IMG/VR virus record: IMGVR_UViG_3300007735_000454
Coordinates: 1-20,684 of that record
Direction: 5' to 3' (one strand)
Source of the DNA: a virus
DNA length: 20,684 nt
In this document: positions 12,834-20,093 of the stretch, piece after piece
How positions within the stretch are numbered: position 1 is the stretch's first letter
Layout of the letters: each line of letters opens with the position of its first letter
The notes under the pieces: model-generated
The model's database searches: none
What the model saw: the letters and a program-made list of their open reading frames with translations, nothing else
What the model was told of the DNA's origin: nothing
Made by a program: the position numbers and the translations under genes

Positions 12834-13538
12834 TTATTGTTTTATGTCTGCTACAAATGAAATACTATATCTTTTTTCCCTGAAATTTATAAGTGGTGTT
12901 ACGAAATGCTCAAGTGATGCTGGAAATAATATCAACATCCCCTCGCGTGGTTGAATGTATATATCAGCACCATTGAATAACTTACTATCAAACAATCTCG
13001 ATTTAGTTAAATTTTTTATTACTTTAGCTGGGTCACGTAAAACCAAAACACCATCTTCAGATACTACTGTAGATGCTGTAAGCAATTTGCTGCGGTCAAA
13101 TTCATCAAGATTTATATTCTCACTACCTTCACTTTTTGGATAATATACACCACTCCAAACAACATCACCATCACCATGAATATGTGGTTGTGACCATCCA
13201 CCAGATTTCGTTATGACATTTGCCCATAGACCATACACATGAATCTTATCCTGATATTCTTTTTTCAAGTCCACTGTTTTTAATATTCCAGTAACAGCTT
13301 GTTTGAAAATTTCCTGTAATTGACTAAAACCTGGATATTTTGTTTCCATGCCCCAATCAGATTGCCATGCAGAATCGTTTCCAGAAAAACTACGTCTTGC
13401 TGATTTGTGTGTTGCCATTTCTTGTTCAATTTCTGCAATCAATTGATGATTCAAATTTCTACTCTGTTCACCAAAATTAATATATCCTATTGGTGTAGGA
13501 AATATAGGAATCATTTCCAAGAAATTATTATTACTCAT
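12834..13538 (-). CDS. 2OG-Fe(II) oxygenase (TIGR02466-like)
   Basis: I start at the ATG at 13538 (MSNNNFLEMI), preferred over a TTG at 13544. The 234-aa protein opens with PIFPTPIGYI, typical of this family. It has the iron-binding HxH/D cluster in SQPHIHGDGD (H119, H121, D123) followed by WSGVYYPKS. The distal His is in LEHFVTP (H211) and the 2-oxoglutarate-binding Arg in EKRYSISF (R223). Such putative dioxygenases are frequent in aquatic T4-like phages. Substrate unknown; protein, lipid or nucleobase hydroxylation are all possible. It overlaps thyX by 8 bases. Confidence 0.88.
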   Translation of the reverse strand: MSNNNFLEMIPIFPTPIGYINFGEQSRNLNHQLIAEIEQEMATHKSARRSFSGNDSAWQSDWGMETKYPGFSQLQEIFKQAVTGILKTVDLKKEYQDKIHVYGLWANVITKSGGWSQPHIHGDGDVVWSGVYYPKSEGSENINLDEFDRSKLLTASTVVSEDGVLVLRDPAKVIKNLTKSRLFDSKLFNGADIYIQPREGMLILFPASLEHFVTPLINFREKRYSISFVADIKQ

Positions 13539-14196
13539 GAACAAATTCCATAATCATGGGGAATATCGGTTCAATTGCTTTTGCACAATCAATAGCAACA
13601 TCACGGTGTTCTTTTTGTGTTCCATTACCGCTGCGTAAATCTATGTAGTGAATCCAAGACCTGACTGTTCCAGACATATACAATCTTGATTCTGTCATAC
13701 CTTCGGGTAATACAGCACGTGCTTGTTCTTTTGCAATACCATGTTCAATTGCCCACTGATATGCTTTTTTGGTAATTTGAATAATTTCTTGCTGATAAGT
13801 TTGCCAATTATCTTTCAATTCTTGATTATCTGTCACAATACTATTTTGACGATTCTTGGTGTCTTGTAGTCTTGCTTCCTTTGTTTCAAATTTCAAATCT
13901 TTTGTTGGGTCAGCATATCGCTGCGAAAACTCTTGAAATGAAAATGAACGGTGTCTTAAAATCTGTCTTGCGATATCCCGTGTCGTGGTAATTTCCAAAC
14001 AAATAGAAGCCATTTCCATAGGACTCCAGTGCTTGTTCTTCAACAAATATCTAATCAATTTTTCATTTGTTTCTGTGTTATTCTGATTACTGGGATTTGA
14101 TACTCTTGCACAAAATGCAATGATATCTTGTAAACTTTTACCATCACAACGACAACCTTCGGGCTGCTGACTGTAACTAATCAATTCAACTTTCAT
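13531..14196 (-). CDS. thyX: Flavin-dependent thymidylate synthase ThyX
   Basis: A 221-aa protein that methylates dUMP to dTMP using FAD, NADPH and methylenetetrahydrofolate. The signature RHR-x7-S is complete (R81-H82-R83 to S91 in RHRSFSFQEFS), followed by RYAD. The helical segment KNKHWSPMEMASICLEI and the C-terminal GTVRSWIHYIDLR match the family's active-site regions. Length is normal. With nrdA/nrdB and the primase it forms the DNA-precursor and replication block. Its start shares one base with the upstream stop. Confidence 0.96.
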   Translation of the reverse strand: MKVELISYSQQPEGCRCDGKSLQDIIAFCARVSNPSNQNNTETNEKLIRYLLKNKHWSPMEMASICLEITTTRDIARQILRHRSFSFQEFSQRYADPTKDLKFETKEARLQDTKNRQNSIVTDNQELKDNWQTYQQEIIQITKKAYQWAIEHGIAKEQARAVLPEGMTESRLYMSGTVRSWIHYIDLRSGNGTQKEHRDVAIDCAKAIEPIFPMIMEFVHE

Positions 14197-14693
14197 TATA
14201 GAATTCCTTCTTCAGTTTGGTCTGGTGATACAGGTTCAGCTTCAGATTTACGATACTTGTATTCAGACTTGGGATAATATGGGAATGTTACTTTTGTGTG
14301 ACTTTCTTTATTCGTATAATATAATTTATACTGGTCATCTTTTGTTCCAGCCCATTCCCAAAATATAATACCATCAACATCATATGCTTCACCAGCATCA
14401 TTTTTAAAAACATTACTACATCTTAAATTTTGCCACATATCATTTCCAACATTCATCCACTCACCATCTTCACCTGTCAATGGTGCAATTGGTTGAAATT
14501 TGGCCAATTTTTCAAACAAATCTATTGTATAATGTGCAGATGAACCTGAATGTCCTTCGCCATAAAAAGCATTTAACAATTTTATGACATGACGACAAAT
14601 CATATCTTGCATAGTATCTTTAAAATTATTATTTTCATCTGTCCAACCAGCAGCGCGAAATTCTTTCCATGCATGTGATTCATAATTATTCAT
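14196..14693 (-). CDS. Conserved phage hypothetical (HSGxSA...LTGEDxEW)
   Basis: I start at the ATG at 14693 (MNNYESHAWKEF), with AAAAAGG upstream. The frame continues upstream to a TTG at 14711 inside the primase gene. The 165-aa protein has helical N-terminal residues ending FYGEGHSGSSAHYTIDLF, then PIAPLTGEDGEWMNVG and a beta-rich part (VDGIIFWEWAGTKDDQYKLY). This layout is common in diverse phages and is unassigned as far as I know. Neighbours suggest involvement in nucleic-acid or nucleotide metabolism, but nothing in the sequence proves it. Confidence 0.78.
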   Translation of the reverse strand: MNNYESHAWKEFRAAGWTDENNNFKDTMQDMICRHVIKLLNAFYGEGHSGSSAHYTIDLFEKLAKFQPIAPLTGEDGEWMNVGNDMWQNLRCSNVFKNDAGEAYDVDGIIFWEWAGTKDDQYKLYYTNKESHTKVTFPYYPKSEYKYRKSEAEPVSPDQTEEGIL

Positions 14694-14695
14694 GA

Positions 14696-15727
14696 TTATA
14701 CCTTTTTCCAAAATGTAAATTTAGTCAATGCATTCAATCCACTAAATGTGTTTTCTTCAATTATTTTCTCAATTTCTTTTACTGTCATTCCGTTTTGAAC
14801 CATTTCATTGATATCTTTATATGGAATATCATCTGGCCAAATAACAACATTGTTTTCATGTTTGATAGCTTTCTTCATCAATCCAACAATTTCTTTATTT
14901 CTTTTTTCATTGTCATAGATTAATATTTTATTTTCAGCATAAATTGCTTTTGCAGTTCCTTCAAGATTTGAATCACTTGATGCAATACAATTACTCAGGA
15001 ACATACTATCGATTGGACCTTCAACGATTTTTACGGGGAGTTTTGTGTTGACTGTGTTCATGCCAAAAATCAATTTCTTTTCACTTTCTTTCATGCGAAC
15101 AGTTATATATTTCAATTTAAAATCACTTGTTTCTAATGCTCTACCAGACATAGCAATTAATTCATCATTTTCATCATAAAAAGGAATAACCAAACGAGCA
15201 TCGTTTAATAATTCTTTACCATGATTGGGAATCAGAGTATCAATGAATGTCTTGTATTTATTGACGAACAGTAGATTTTTATACTGTTCTTTGGGTATTT
15301 TTCTGTTTTCAAGATAATTTAAACAGAAATGTCCACTTGGCAGTTTGTCACACCATTCTGCATGTTCAAAGATTTTTTGTTTTTGAAGTTTTCCGAATTT
15401 TGGTGACGGGATATCAAAAGTGGGTGCTTTAAAATTGGACACACCGGATTCACCCGCTTTGTATCGTTCAAGGATGTATTCTTTATGTAATGATGCATCA
15501 ATGTGTTTGATAAGGTTACCAGCATTTGTTCCCATTCCACAATTATGGCAAGTATAAAATAAACCACCTTTTTTACAGAAAACATATCCTCTTGCCTTTG
15601 TGAGTTTCTTTTTAGAATCTCCACAAAAAGGACAGGAAAAATTGAAAAGGTAATTATTCTTCTGTTTAAAGTTTCTTAAACGGGAAGAAATAAGACGGAC
15701 GTATTTGATATCGATATGAAGTGACAT
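14696..15727 (-). CDS. T4 gp61-like DNA primase
   Basis: A 343-aa protein from the ATG at 15727. In-frame starts at 15742 (ATG) and 15745 (GTG) are possible. None has an ideally spaced ribosome site, and 15727 gives a length near T4 gp61's 342. The N-terminal zinc ribbon is complete (C32, C35 in CPFCGDS; C60, C63 in CHNCG), with KARG between. The central domain has NDARLVIPFYDENDEL. The Toprim part shows VKIVEGPIDSMF and a DNE motif (LIYDNEKRN). It synthesises RNA primers for lagging-strand replication with the phage helicase, which is outside this window. Confidence 0.93.
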   Translation of the reverse strand: MSLHIDIKYVRLISSRLRNFKQKNNYLFNFSCPFCGDSKKKLTKARGYVFCKKGGLFYTCHNCGMGTNAGNLIKHIDASLHKEYILERYKAGESGVSNFKAPTFDIPSPKFGKLQKQKIFEHAEWCDKLPSGHFCLNYLENRKIPKEQYKNLLFVNKYKTFIDTLIPNHGKELLNDARLVIPFYDENDELIAMSGRALETSDFKLKYITVRMKESEKKLIFGMNTVNTKLPVKIVEGPIDSMFLSNCIASSDSNLEGTAKAIYAENKILIYDNEKRNKEIVGLMKKAIKHENNVVIWPDDIPYKDINEMVQNGMTVKEIEKIIEENTFSGLNALTKFTFWKKV

Positions 15728-15758
15728 ATAAACATTATACATCACTCCACATTCTTAA

Positions 15759-16055
15759 TCAACCTTCTCCGAGCATCTTTACTAATAGACCCCAATGACC
15801 AATTGCCCATGATATAGCAGCAACAGCACCCGTTAAAACCCAAAACCATTTATCTTTTATTTTTTCTAATTCGGTAATCTTTTCAGTTAAAACATCATGT
15901 GCTTGTTCGGCTGATTTTGCCATGTTTTCCAATTGCGTTTTTAATTCATCTTTTGATGCACAAACATGGTCTTTTAAATCATCAAGTTTTTCATTGAGAT
16001 TTTCAACTTTGGTTTCTACAACACCCATTCTTTCTGATAAGTTCTTATTAGTCAT
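15759..16055 (-). CDS. Coiled-coil protein with C-terminal membrane anchor
   Basis: A 98-aa protein. Residues about 8-66 form a long charged coiled coil (VVETKVENLNEKLDDLKDHV). Residues about 70-92 are a TM segment (WFWVLTGAVAAISWAIGHWG). This is the layout of XhlA-like or tail-anchored phage membrane proteins, often near lysis genes. It follows the 57-aa secreted peptide by TAATG overlap and is the last gene before the primase. An accessory lysis role is inference. Confidence 0.75.
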   Translation of the reverse strand: MTNKNLSERMGVVETKVENLNEKLDDLKDHVCASKDELKTQLENMAKSAEQAHDVLTEKITELEKIKDKWFWVLTGAVAAISWAIGHWGLLVKMLGEG

Positions 16056-16228
16056 TATTTTTTCTTTTCAGGAACTTTTGTGCCTTCAAGTTTTTCATGA
16101 ACTTTCATTACTTTGCATGTTTCTTTTTTGGTTTTTTCGTCTTTTACGCAAACTTTTTTTGTCTCAGCTTGGACACTAAAAGATGTTGCAAGAAAAGCAA
16201 ACAAAACAGCAGTTAGAATCTTTTTCAT
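16055..16228 (-). CDS. 57-aa secreted Lys-rich peptide with two Cys
   Basis: Small ORF with a clean signal peptide (MKKILTAVLFAFLATSFSVQA, 21 residues, Ala-x-Ala type cut). The mature part is a 36-aa, strongly basic peptide, ETKKVCVKDEKTKKETCKVM and a tail ending KVPEKKK. The two Cys, 11 residues apart, could form one disulphide in the periplasm. GGAG lies 8 bases from the ATG, which directly follows the previous stop. Similar peptides are familiar from aquatic T4-like phages, without a known role. Confidence 0.82.
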   Translation of the reverse strand: MKKILTAVLFAFLATSFSVQAETKKVCVKDEKTKKETCKVMKVHEKLEGTKVPEKKK

Positions 16229-16720
16229 TTAAATCTCCGGTTGAGGTGGTTGAACAGGCATTGGTTTACCTGTTGATGATGTTAGAATTTGTGGTGTAAA
16301 ACTTGCAACAGGTGTTGATGTTGAAAGTGACACTATTGGTGCTGGTGTCCAACTGCTTGATGGACCCGATGTTTGTGGTGTTACTGGTGCTGGTGATACA
16401 GGTGTTGGACGATTTGCTGCTTGTAATGCTATCTTTTGTGCTTCTTTATCATTACCAGCTAACATAATACCCGACAATGTTCCCGTTAAAAATGTTGCGA
16501 TAGGAACAATCAATTCAAAGAATTTCTGGTCAATTGGTGAAATAGCATTAAGTGGTTGTGTTACGAAAATTAAAGAATATAATACGACGAATACAATACC
16601 AGTTAATGTTAGGGATAGACATATACCAATAAAAAATCTTAACCTTGCCATCAGTTGGTCATCGGTATAGATATATCCTTGTTCTTTTTCTTCTTGTTTG
16701 ACAAAATTAAGTATGCTCAT
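16229..16720 (-). CDS. Two-TM membrane protein with Pro/Ser/Thr-rich tail
   Basis: I start at the ATG at 16720 (MSILNFVKQE), which forms the ATGA overlap. A TTG at 16726 is not needed. The 163-aa protein has a short soluble head with YTDDQLMARLRF, TM1 at about 30-53 (GICLSLTLTGIVFVVLYSLI) and TM2 at about 70-92 (LIVPIATFLTGTLSGIMLAG). The roughly 65-residue low-complexity tail is rich in Pro, Thr, Ser and Val. Position beside the endolysin makes a holin-type role possible, but the long tail is unusual for a holin. Treat function as open. Confidence 0.75.
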   Translation of the reverse strand: MSILNFVKQEEKEQGYIYTDDQLMARLRFFIGICLSLTLTGIVFVVLYSLIFVTQPLNAISPIDQKFFELIVPIATFLTGTLSGIMLAGNDKEAQKIALQAANRPTPVSPAPVTPQTSGPSSSWTPAPIVSLSTSTPVASFTPQILTSSTGKPMPVQPPQPEI

Positions 16721-16986
16721 TTGCAATTCACTCCTGTTGGTGGAATTCCTTTTGTTATATTATTATTTTCAGGTGGTGGTGGACCTTGTCTTGGGTCACG
16801 TTGTCCTTTGAAAATCTGTTCAGGACATGTTCTTGTCACATCACAATATGGAAGTTGACACATTTGTTTATTCCAATTTTCAGGGTCTTGACATGGATAA
16901 CGGAATCTGTCTCCGCTGCATGTTGCCAGTCCCACGGGTATAAGCAATAGTATAAAAAGACCTTTTGCTAATTTATGGTCAGTCAT
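16717..16986 (-). CDS. Cys-rich putative lipoprotein (GDRxRYPCQDPENW)
   Basis: An 89-aa protein with a hydrophobic N-terminus (LAKGLFILLLIPVGLATC). Cys23 could be lipidated, though Thr at -1 is not the classical lipobox. The mature part reads SGDRFRYPCQDPENWNK, then CQLPYCDVTRTCPE with several Cys, and a Pro-rich end. I recall near-identical GDRxRYPCQDPxNW lipoproteins in T4-like aquatic phages, of unknown role. It starts immediately after the endolysin stop. Confidence 0.78.
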   Translation of the reverse strand: MTDHKLAKGLFILLLIPVGLATCSGDRFRYPCQDPENWNKQMCQLPYCDVTRTCPEQIFKGQRDPRQGPPPPENNNITKGIPPTGVNCK

Positions 16987-17607
16987 TTAAGCACCTAATA
17001 TATGAAGCGCATGTTCATAATGTTTTTTACGGTCCTCAATACCCAATGTGCCACCATTGATAACTTTTGTCATACCAACGATATCATCATTGTCTGCGTA
17101 TTTGTTTAGATTATTTGTTTCCCAAAACCAACATGCTGATTGTGCAGCACCCTCAAATGTCTGTAGATATTCGGACGCTTCTTCGACAGATATATTCAAT
17201 GAACCTGCAAAGAAAGAATAGTTTGTTCGACCAGTTAATTGAATTAAACCACGTCCACAAAATCTGTAACCGTCACCTGATGCTTCATCACCATTACCCA
17301 TACAATTGGCATATGCGCGATTTGCGATTGCTTCTTGTTTATTAGGGCGTGATGCATAATCTCTTGCTACATCAGGTGGAAAATATTTTGGCCAAATTCT
17401 TGTTAATGTTTCTGCTTTATAATTGAGATTTTCTTTGAGAAACAAAAATCCACCAGATTCATGAGCGCATTGTGCTATAAAACCAGCAATTCGTTTTGCT
17501 GTATTAATTTCATAATCAGGTAATAATATTGAAAGAGCGTGATGCCAATTTTCAACATATGGATTTTTAGGTAGAAGCAGTTTTAATTGTTGTAAAGTCA
17601 ATTCCAT
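16987..17607 (-). CDS. GH19 (chitinase-like) endolysin
   Basis: A 206-aa glycoside hydrolase family 19 domain. It shows AQCAHESGGF with catalytic E50, a second acidic site near E59 (LKENLNYKAE), RYCxGRGLIQLTG-type substrate loop (RFCGRGLIQLTGRTNY), and the C-terminal KVINGG segment. Phage GH19 enzymes cleave the peptidoglycan glycan backbone. No signal peptide is present, so a holin would be required for release. AAGGA precedes the ATG. Spanin and membrane-protein genes lie on both sides, completing a lysis block. Confidence 0.94.
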   Translation of the reverse strand: MELTLQQLKLLLPKNPYVENWHHALSILLPDYEINTAKRIAGFIAQCAHESGGFLFLKENLNYKAETLTRIWPKYFPPDVARDYASRPNKQEAIANRAYANCMGNGDEASGDGYRFCGRGLIQLTGRTNYSFFAGSLNISVEEASEYLQTFEGAAQSACWFWETNNLNKYADNDDIVGMTKVINGGTLGIEDRKKHYEHALHILGA

Positions 17608-17618
17608 ATTATTATCCT

Positions 17619-17825
17619 TTATGCTAGAGCAGATGCTAGATTGATTGCATTGACAATAATATCACGATACATGATATTTTCTTCTAATTGTGCAGTTTCA
17701 CTTTGTATTGCTTGCATCAAACCAATATTTGCAACAAGTTCTTTATATTCATCATTTGATATATTACCAGCTTGTAAATCTGCCTGAAGTTGTTGTGCTT
17801 GAAGTGCTAATTGTTCTATAGTCAT
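17619..17825 (-). CDS. 68-aa helical Gln-rich protein
   Basis: A 68-aa acidic, Gln/Leu/Ala-rich helical protein (MTIEQLALQAQQLQADLQAG, NISNDEYKELVANIGLMQAI). It has no TM segment or Cys. Short helical proteins of this type recur beside lysis or structural genes in T4-like marine phages. Role unknown. The start overlaps the lipoprotein stop as ATGA, and 11 bases separate it from the endolysin. Confidence 0.75.
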   Translation of the reverse strand: MTIEQLALQAQQLQADLQAGNISNDEYKELVANIGLMQAIQSETAQLEENIMYRDIIVNAINLASALA

Positions 17826-18244
17826 GGACGTGGTCTCTTTCCTATTGCTTTTTGAATCATTTCAGATGATTCTTCGATTGATGTTAGTTTCAATTCACAA
17901 TATGTTTTGCTCACATTACCTTCTGCTTGATATCTCTTATGCAATTCTTCAGCCATCGTATATAGTTGTGAAACAGGTTTTAATGTCTGGTCATTTTTAG
18001 GAAGATATTGACTGAAATTTTTTAGTTCACTGGCTGAATAAAAAATAGATTCTGAATTATTTTTCATTACACTTTTATCGGTGCAATCTTTTTTTGATAA
18101 CTGTGCTGTTGTTCTTATTTTATTGACAATACCATATTCATTATTATCATATGGTGCAATCATGAATCTATCAATAAATGGTTGAATAACTGAACAACCA
18201 GAAATGCTTATTAATGCAAATGCTGTGATTATAAATTTAAGCAT
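17822..18244 (-). CDS. Putative phage lipoprotein, 140 aa
   Basis: I start at the ATG at 18244 (MLKFIITAFALISISGC). It gives a textbook lipoprotein signal with lipobox ISGC and Cys17 as the lipidated residue. The 18259 start adds a disruptive leader. The mature part has about 124 residues, two further Cys (KKDCTD, TYCELK) and helical segments (LYTMAEELHKRYQAEGNVSK). Membrane-attached periplasmic location expected. Not Pro-rich, so it is not an obvious o-spanin. It overlaps the upstream gene by 8 bases. Confidence 0.78.
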   Translation of the reverse strand: MLKFIITAFALISISGCSVIQPFIDRFMIAPYDNNEYGIVNKIRTTAQLSKKDCTDKSVMKNNSESIFYSASELKNFSQYLPKNDQTLKPVSQLYTMAEELHKRYQAEGNVSKTYCELKLTSIEESSEMIQKAIGKRPRP

Positions 18245-18497
18245 ATAAATCAATTCCACTATGTAAAGGGTCTATATTTTTTGTTTTACAGTGAGATTTC
18301 CAATCATCATAATGTTTTTGTTTTATTTGTTTTAGATGATTATCATATCTATCTATCAATTCATATCCCTTTTGTGTATTCGCATGTCCACCACGCTTCA
18401 CATGATTTTGAATTGATTTTTCTGTTTTATGTAATTTATTTAAATGATATTCAAAAGAATCTCTTTCTTCAAGAATAAAAATACCGAATGATTTCAT
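18237..18497 (-). CDS. Hypothetical basic protein, 86 aa
   Basis: An 86-aa soluble protein rich in Lys and His (SFEYHLNKLHKTEKSIQNHV, HYDDWKSHCKTKNIDP). Predicted helical. No known motif; the sequence could be metal- or nucleic-acid-binding but nothing proves it. It overlaps the i-spanin stop by 4 bases and the lipoprotein start by 8. Confidence 0.68.
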   Translation of the reverse strand: MKSFGIFILEERDSFEYHLNKLHKTEKSIQNHVKRGGHANTQKGYELIDRYDNHLKQIKQKHYDDWKSHCKTKNIDPLHSGIDLYA

Positions 18498-19084
18498 TTT
18501 ACACTCTCATAAATTTTCTTTTGTTCTTTATACCATTCTTGCCAACCAGTTAATTGCTCTTTTACTTTGTAGTAGGTTGAGTAGTTGTCAACGACTGTTC
18601 CGATGAGTTCACTGGCTTTAACATTGGAGGTTCCTTCAATAGCTGTTCCGGAACTTGGGGCCAAGACATTTTGACTGGCACTGTTGTGGAGCACGATTGC
18701 AGCATTAGACAAAGTGCAAAGATTATCATATTTTGTAACAATTTTTTCAACGATTTGAACATTGCCTTCCTTTACTCTATCAATATATTTTATCTTTTCA
18801 ACATACTTAGTTTGAATGACTGTATTTACTTTCTCAGATTTTTCTTCGGCTTCTTTTACTTTTTGTTTATATTCTTCGACTTTATCACGCCACTGTTTTT
18901 CAACAAAATAACCACCTTCAAAATATAAACCTGCTGCTAATAATACCATTGCAACAAATTTAGCTAAATCCGAATAGGGTCTAACAAGAAAATATGCACC
19001 AACATAAAGAAGAATTGAGAATATTACAATACCATGAATTACTTTTTGTAATAACTCTGAAGGAATAAAACTCAGTATCCACAT
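18494..19084 (-). CDS. Rz-like i-spanin with two N-terminal TM segments
   Basis: A 196-aa protein. Hydrophobic segments at about 17-34 and 41-60 are followed by a long charged coiled coil (62-120, VEKQWRDKVEEYKQKVKEAE onward) and a polar periplasmic tail. This is the design of an inner-membrane spanin subunit, although Rz has one TM rather than two. The decisive support is a second gene nested in another frame (18562-18762) that looks like an Rz1 o-spanin. Rz and Rz1 fuse inner and outer membranes after the endolysin has acted. It starts by TAATG overlap with the 55-aa ORF. Confidence 0.82.
   Translation of the reverse strand: MWILSFIPSELLQKVIHGIVIFSILLYVGAYFLVRPYSDLAKFVAMVLLAAGLYFEGGYFVEKQWRDKVEEYKQKVKEAEEKSEKVNTVIQTKYVEKIKYIDRVKEGNVQIVEKIVTKYDNLCTLSNAAIVLHNSASQNVLAPSSGTAIEGTSNVKASELIGTVVDNYSTYYKVKEQLTGWQEWYKEQKKIYESVK
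18562..18762 (-). CDS. Nested Rz1-like o-spanin lipoprotein
   Basis: A 66-aa ORF lying wholly inside the i-spanin gene, shifted by one frame. A basic start and hydrophobic stretch (NMIIFALCLMLQSC) form a lipoprotein signal with Cys24. The mature 43 aa read STTVPVKMSWPQVPEQLLKE then PPMLKPV, the short Pro-rich design of Rz1, which typically has a PxxPxxLL.xxPPLxP pattern. A strong ribosome site (AAAGGAAGG, 2 bases before the ATG as CA) is embedded in the host gene. Nested Rz/Rz1 pairs are established in lambda. I consider this a real gene, not a shadow. Confidence 0.87.
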   Translation of the reverse strand: MFKSLKKLLQNMIIFALCLMLQSCSTTVPVKMSWPQVPEQLLKEPPMLKPVNSSEQSLTTTQPTTK

Positions 19085-19251
19085 TAATTAGGTGCCTTTC
19101 TGCGAATAAATCCCATAAAAGGTGTTAGCTTTTTCTTTTTATTAATACCAGGTTCACCTTGTTTACCTACACCAATTCCAGCAATATTACCTTGTCCTGC
19201 GTTGTTTGCTGGAACTACTGCAATACCATCTTCTTTTAGCTTTTGCTTCAT
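19084..19251 (-). CDS. 55-aa Gly/Lys-rich conserved small protein
   Basis: Small ORF starting MKQKLKEDGIAVVPANNAGQ, then a Gly-rich NIAGIGVGKQGEPGI, a KKKKL basic patch and an end in FIRRKAPN. Overlaps: ATGA with the gene upstream, TAATG with the i-spanin. Similar short Gly-rich, basic-ending proteins sit beside the next gene in T4-like aquatic phages, which suggests a virion or packaging context, but I cannot assign a role. Confidence 0.75.
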   Translation of the reverse strand: MKQKLKEDGIAVVPANNAGQGNIAGIGVGKQGEPGINKKKKLTPFMGFIRRKAPN

Positions 19252-19643
19252 TTTATTTCCCTGAGTATATTTGCTATTTTCATGTCAACAGGAATGTCTG
19301 ACGATATTATGTCATTTCCTTTAATACCTCGGATTCTTTCCGGCATAATGTTTAAAAATATCATATACGTTTTTAATACTGAATAATCTTCATTCGACAT
19401 TCTAAAAAATAACAATCTTGAAACTGCTTCTGGTCCAAACACATTATATAAAACCATAAGATGATTTAAAACCAATCTTTCTTTAGTTTCACCATATTTA
19501 CGATATCTACGAAATAATCTTTTTATGTAATTAAATCGCTTCATATCTTCAATAAATTCGCTCATGATACAATTTGGCTTCTCATATGCTTTTGTTGCAT
19601 ATAACAAGAAATTTTCATTATTCAAATCATCAAATGGATTCAT
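19248..19643 (-). CDS. Conserved T4-like aquatic phage protein (DUF7207-like)
   Basis: A 131-aa, mostly helical soluble protein. It has NENFLLYATKAYEKPNC near the start, EDMKRFNYIKRLFRRYRK in the middle and VLNHLMVLYNVFGPEAVSRL with a C-terminal LFFRM. I recognise this pattern (LLYAAxxYxxPxC, FxEDLKRxxYIKRLF, LNHxxVLYNVFG) from cyanophages and related T4-like viruses, where it is conserved but of unknown function. It is the main lineage marker here besides the primase. Confidence 0.82.
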   Translation of the reverse strand: MNPFDDLNNENFLLYATKAYEKPNCIMSEFIEDMKRFNYIKRLFRRYRKYGETKERLVLNHLMVLYNVFGPEAVSRLLFFRMSNEDYSVLKTYMIFLNIMPERIRGIKGNDIISSDIPVDMKIANILREIK

Positions 19644-19664
19644 TTATTCAATCAAATCATAATA

Positions 19665-19694
19665 ATTCATAGGATGCCGAAACACCCTATGAAT
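19665..19694 (-). terminator. Hairpin between the structural gene and the DUF7207-like gene
   Basis: ATTCATAGG (19665-19673) and CCTATGAAT (19686-19694) are perfect 9-base inverted copies. Inner G-U, T-A and G-C pairs extend the stem to 12 and leave a loop of about 6 bases. It lies 12 bases after the stop of the 119-aa gene. The following minus-strand tail is AT-rich but without a clean T run, so it may be a weak terminator, an RNA-processing site or an mRNA 3'-end stabiliser. On the plus strand a short T run follows, but no plus-strand gene is present. Confidence 0.6.
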
Positions 19695-19705
19695 ATTTTT
19701 CAAAA

Positions 19706-20065
19706 TTAATTTGCAGTATCTTGATAGATTACGTCATCGTTTGCTGAAGCAGAACCGTCACCTGTCATTGAACCCATAGCAACAAGAACTTCAGTTTGAA
19801 CACGACCAGCACGACCACCTGTGCCACCAGTTCTGATTACCCAACCCGCATGTGCAGGACGACTTGCTACGCTACTTGCAGCGGTGTTTGCCATTTCATT
19901 TGTATCAACACCAAATACACCAACGTTTGCACCTGTAATAAATGCGCTTGTTGTTGTGTTACCATACAAAAGATTTGAATTAGCTTGTGTATTTGTAAGA
20001 TTTACCAAAGATGGTGCGAATTTTGGCACACTTGTGTTAGCGTCAGTATTTGACCATAGAGACAT
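19706..20065 (-). CDS. Probable virion/structural protein of T4-like aquatic phages
   Basis: A 119-aa, Ser/Thr/Ala/Gly-rich protein with very few Lys. It starts MSLWSNTDANTSVPKFAPSL. The middle has GVFGVDTNEMA, then PAHAGWVIRTGGTGGRAGRV and QTEVLVAMGSMTGD. I recall the HAGWVxRTxGTGGRAGRVxxEVLVAMGS motif from marine and freshwater T4-like phages, where the protein lies among virion genes. A capsid decoration or neck role is inference. The GC-balanced codons and a GGAG site fit high expression. A late-type box lies 29 bases upstream. Confidence 0.78.
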   Translation of the reverse strand: MSLWSNTDANTSVPKFAPSLVNLTNTQANSNLLYGNTTTSAFITGANVGVFGVDTNEMANTAASSVASRPAHAGWVIRTGGTGGRAGRVQTEVLVAMGSMTGDGSASANDDVIYQDTAN

Positions 20066-20093
20066 TGTGTTTCTCCTAATTATTGTTATTGAT

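Noticed and set aside
15319-15624. 101-aa minus-strand frame inside the primase gene
   Set aside because: It overlaps the zinc-ribbon region and centre of a clear gp61-like primase. No motif and no start signal, unlike the nested o-spanin.
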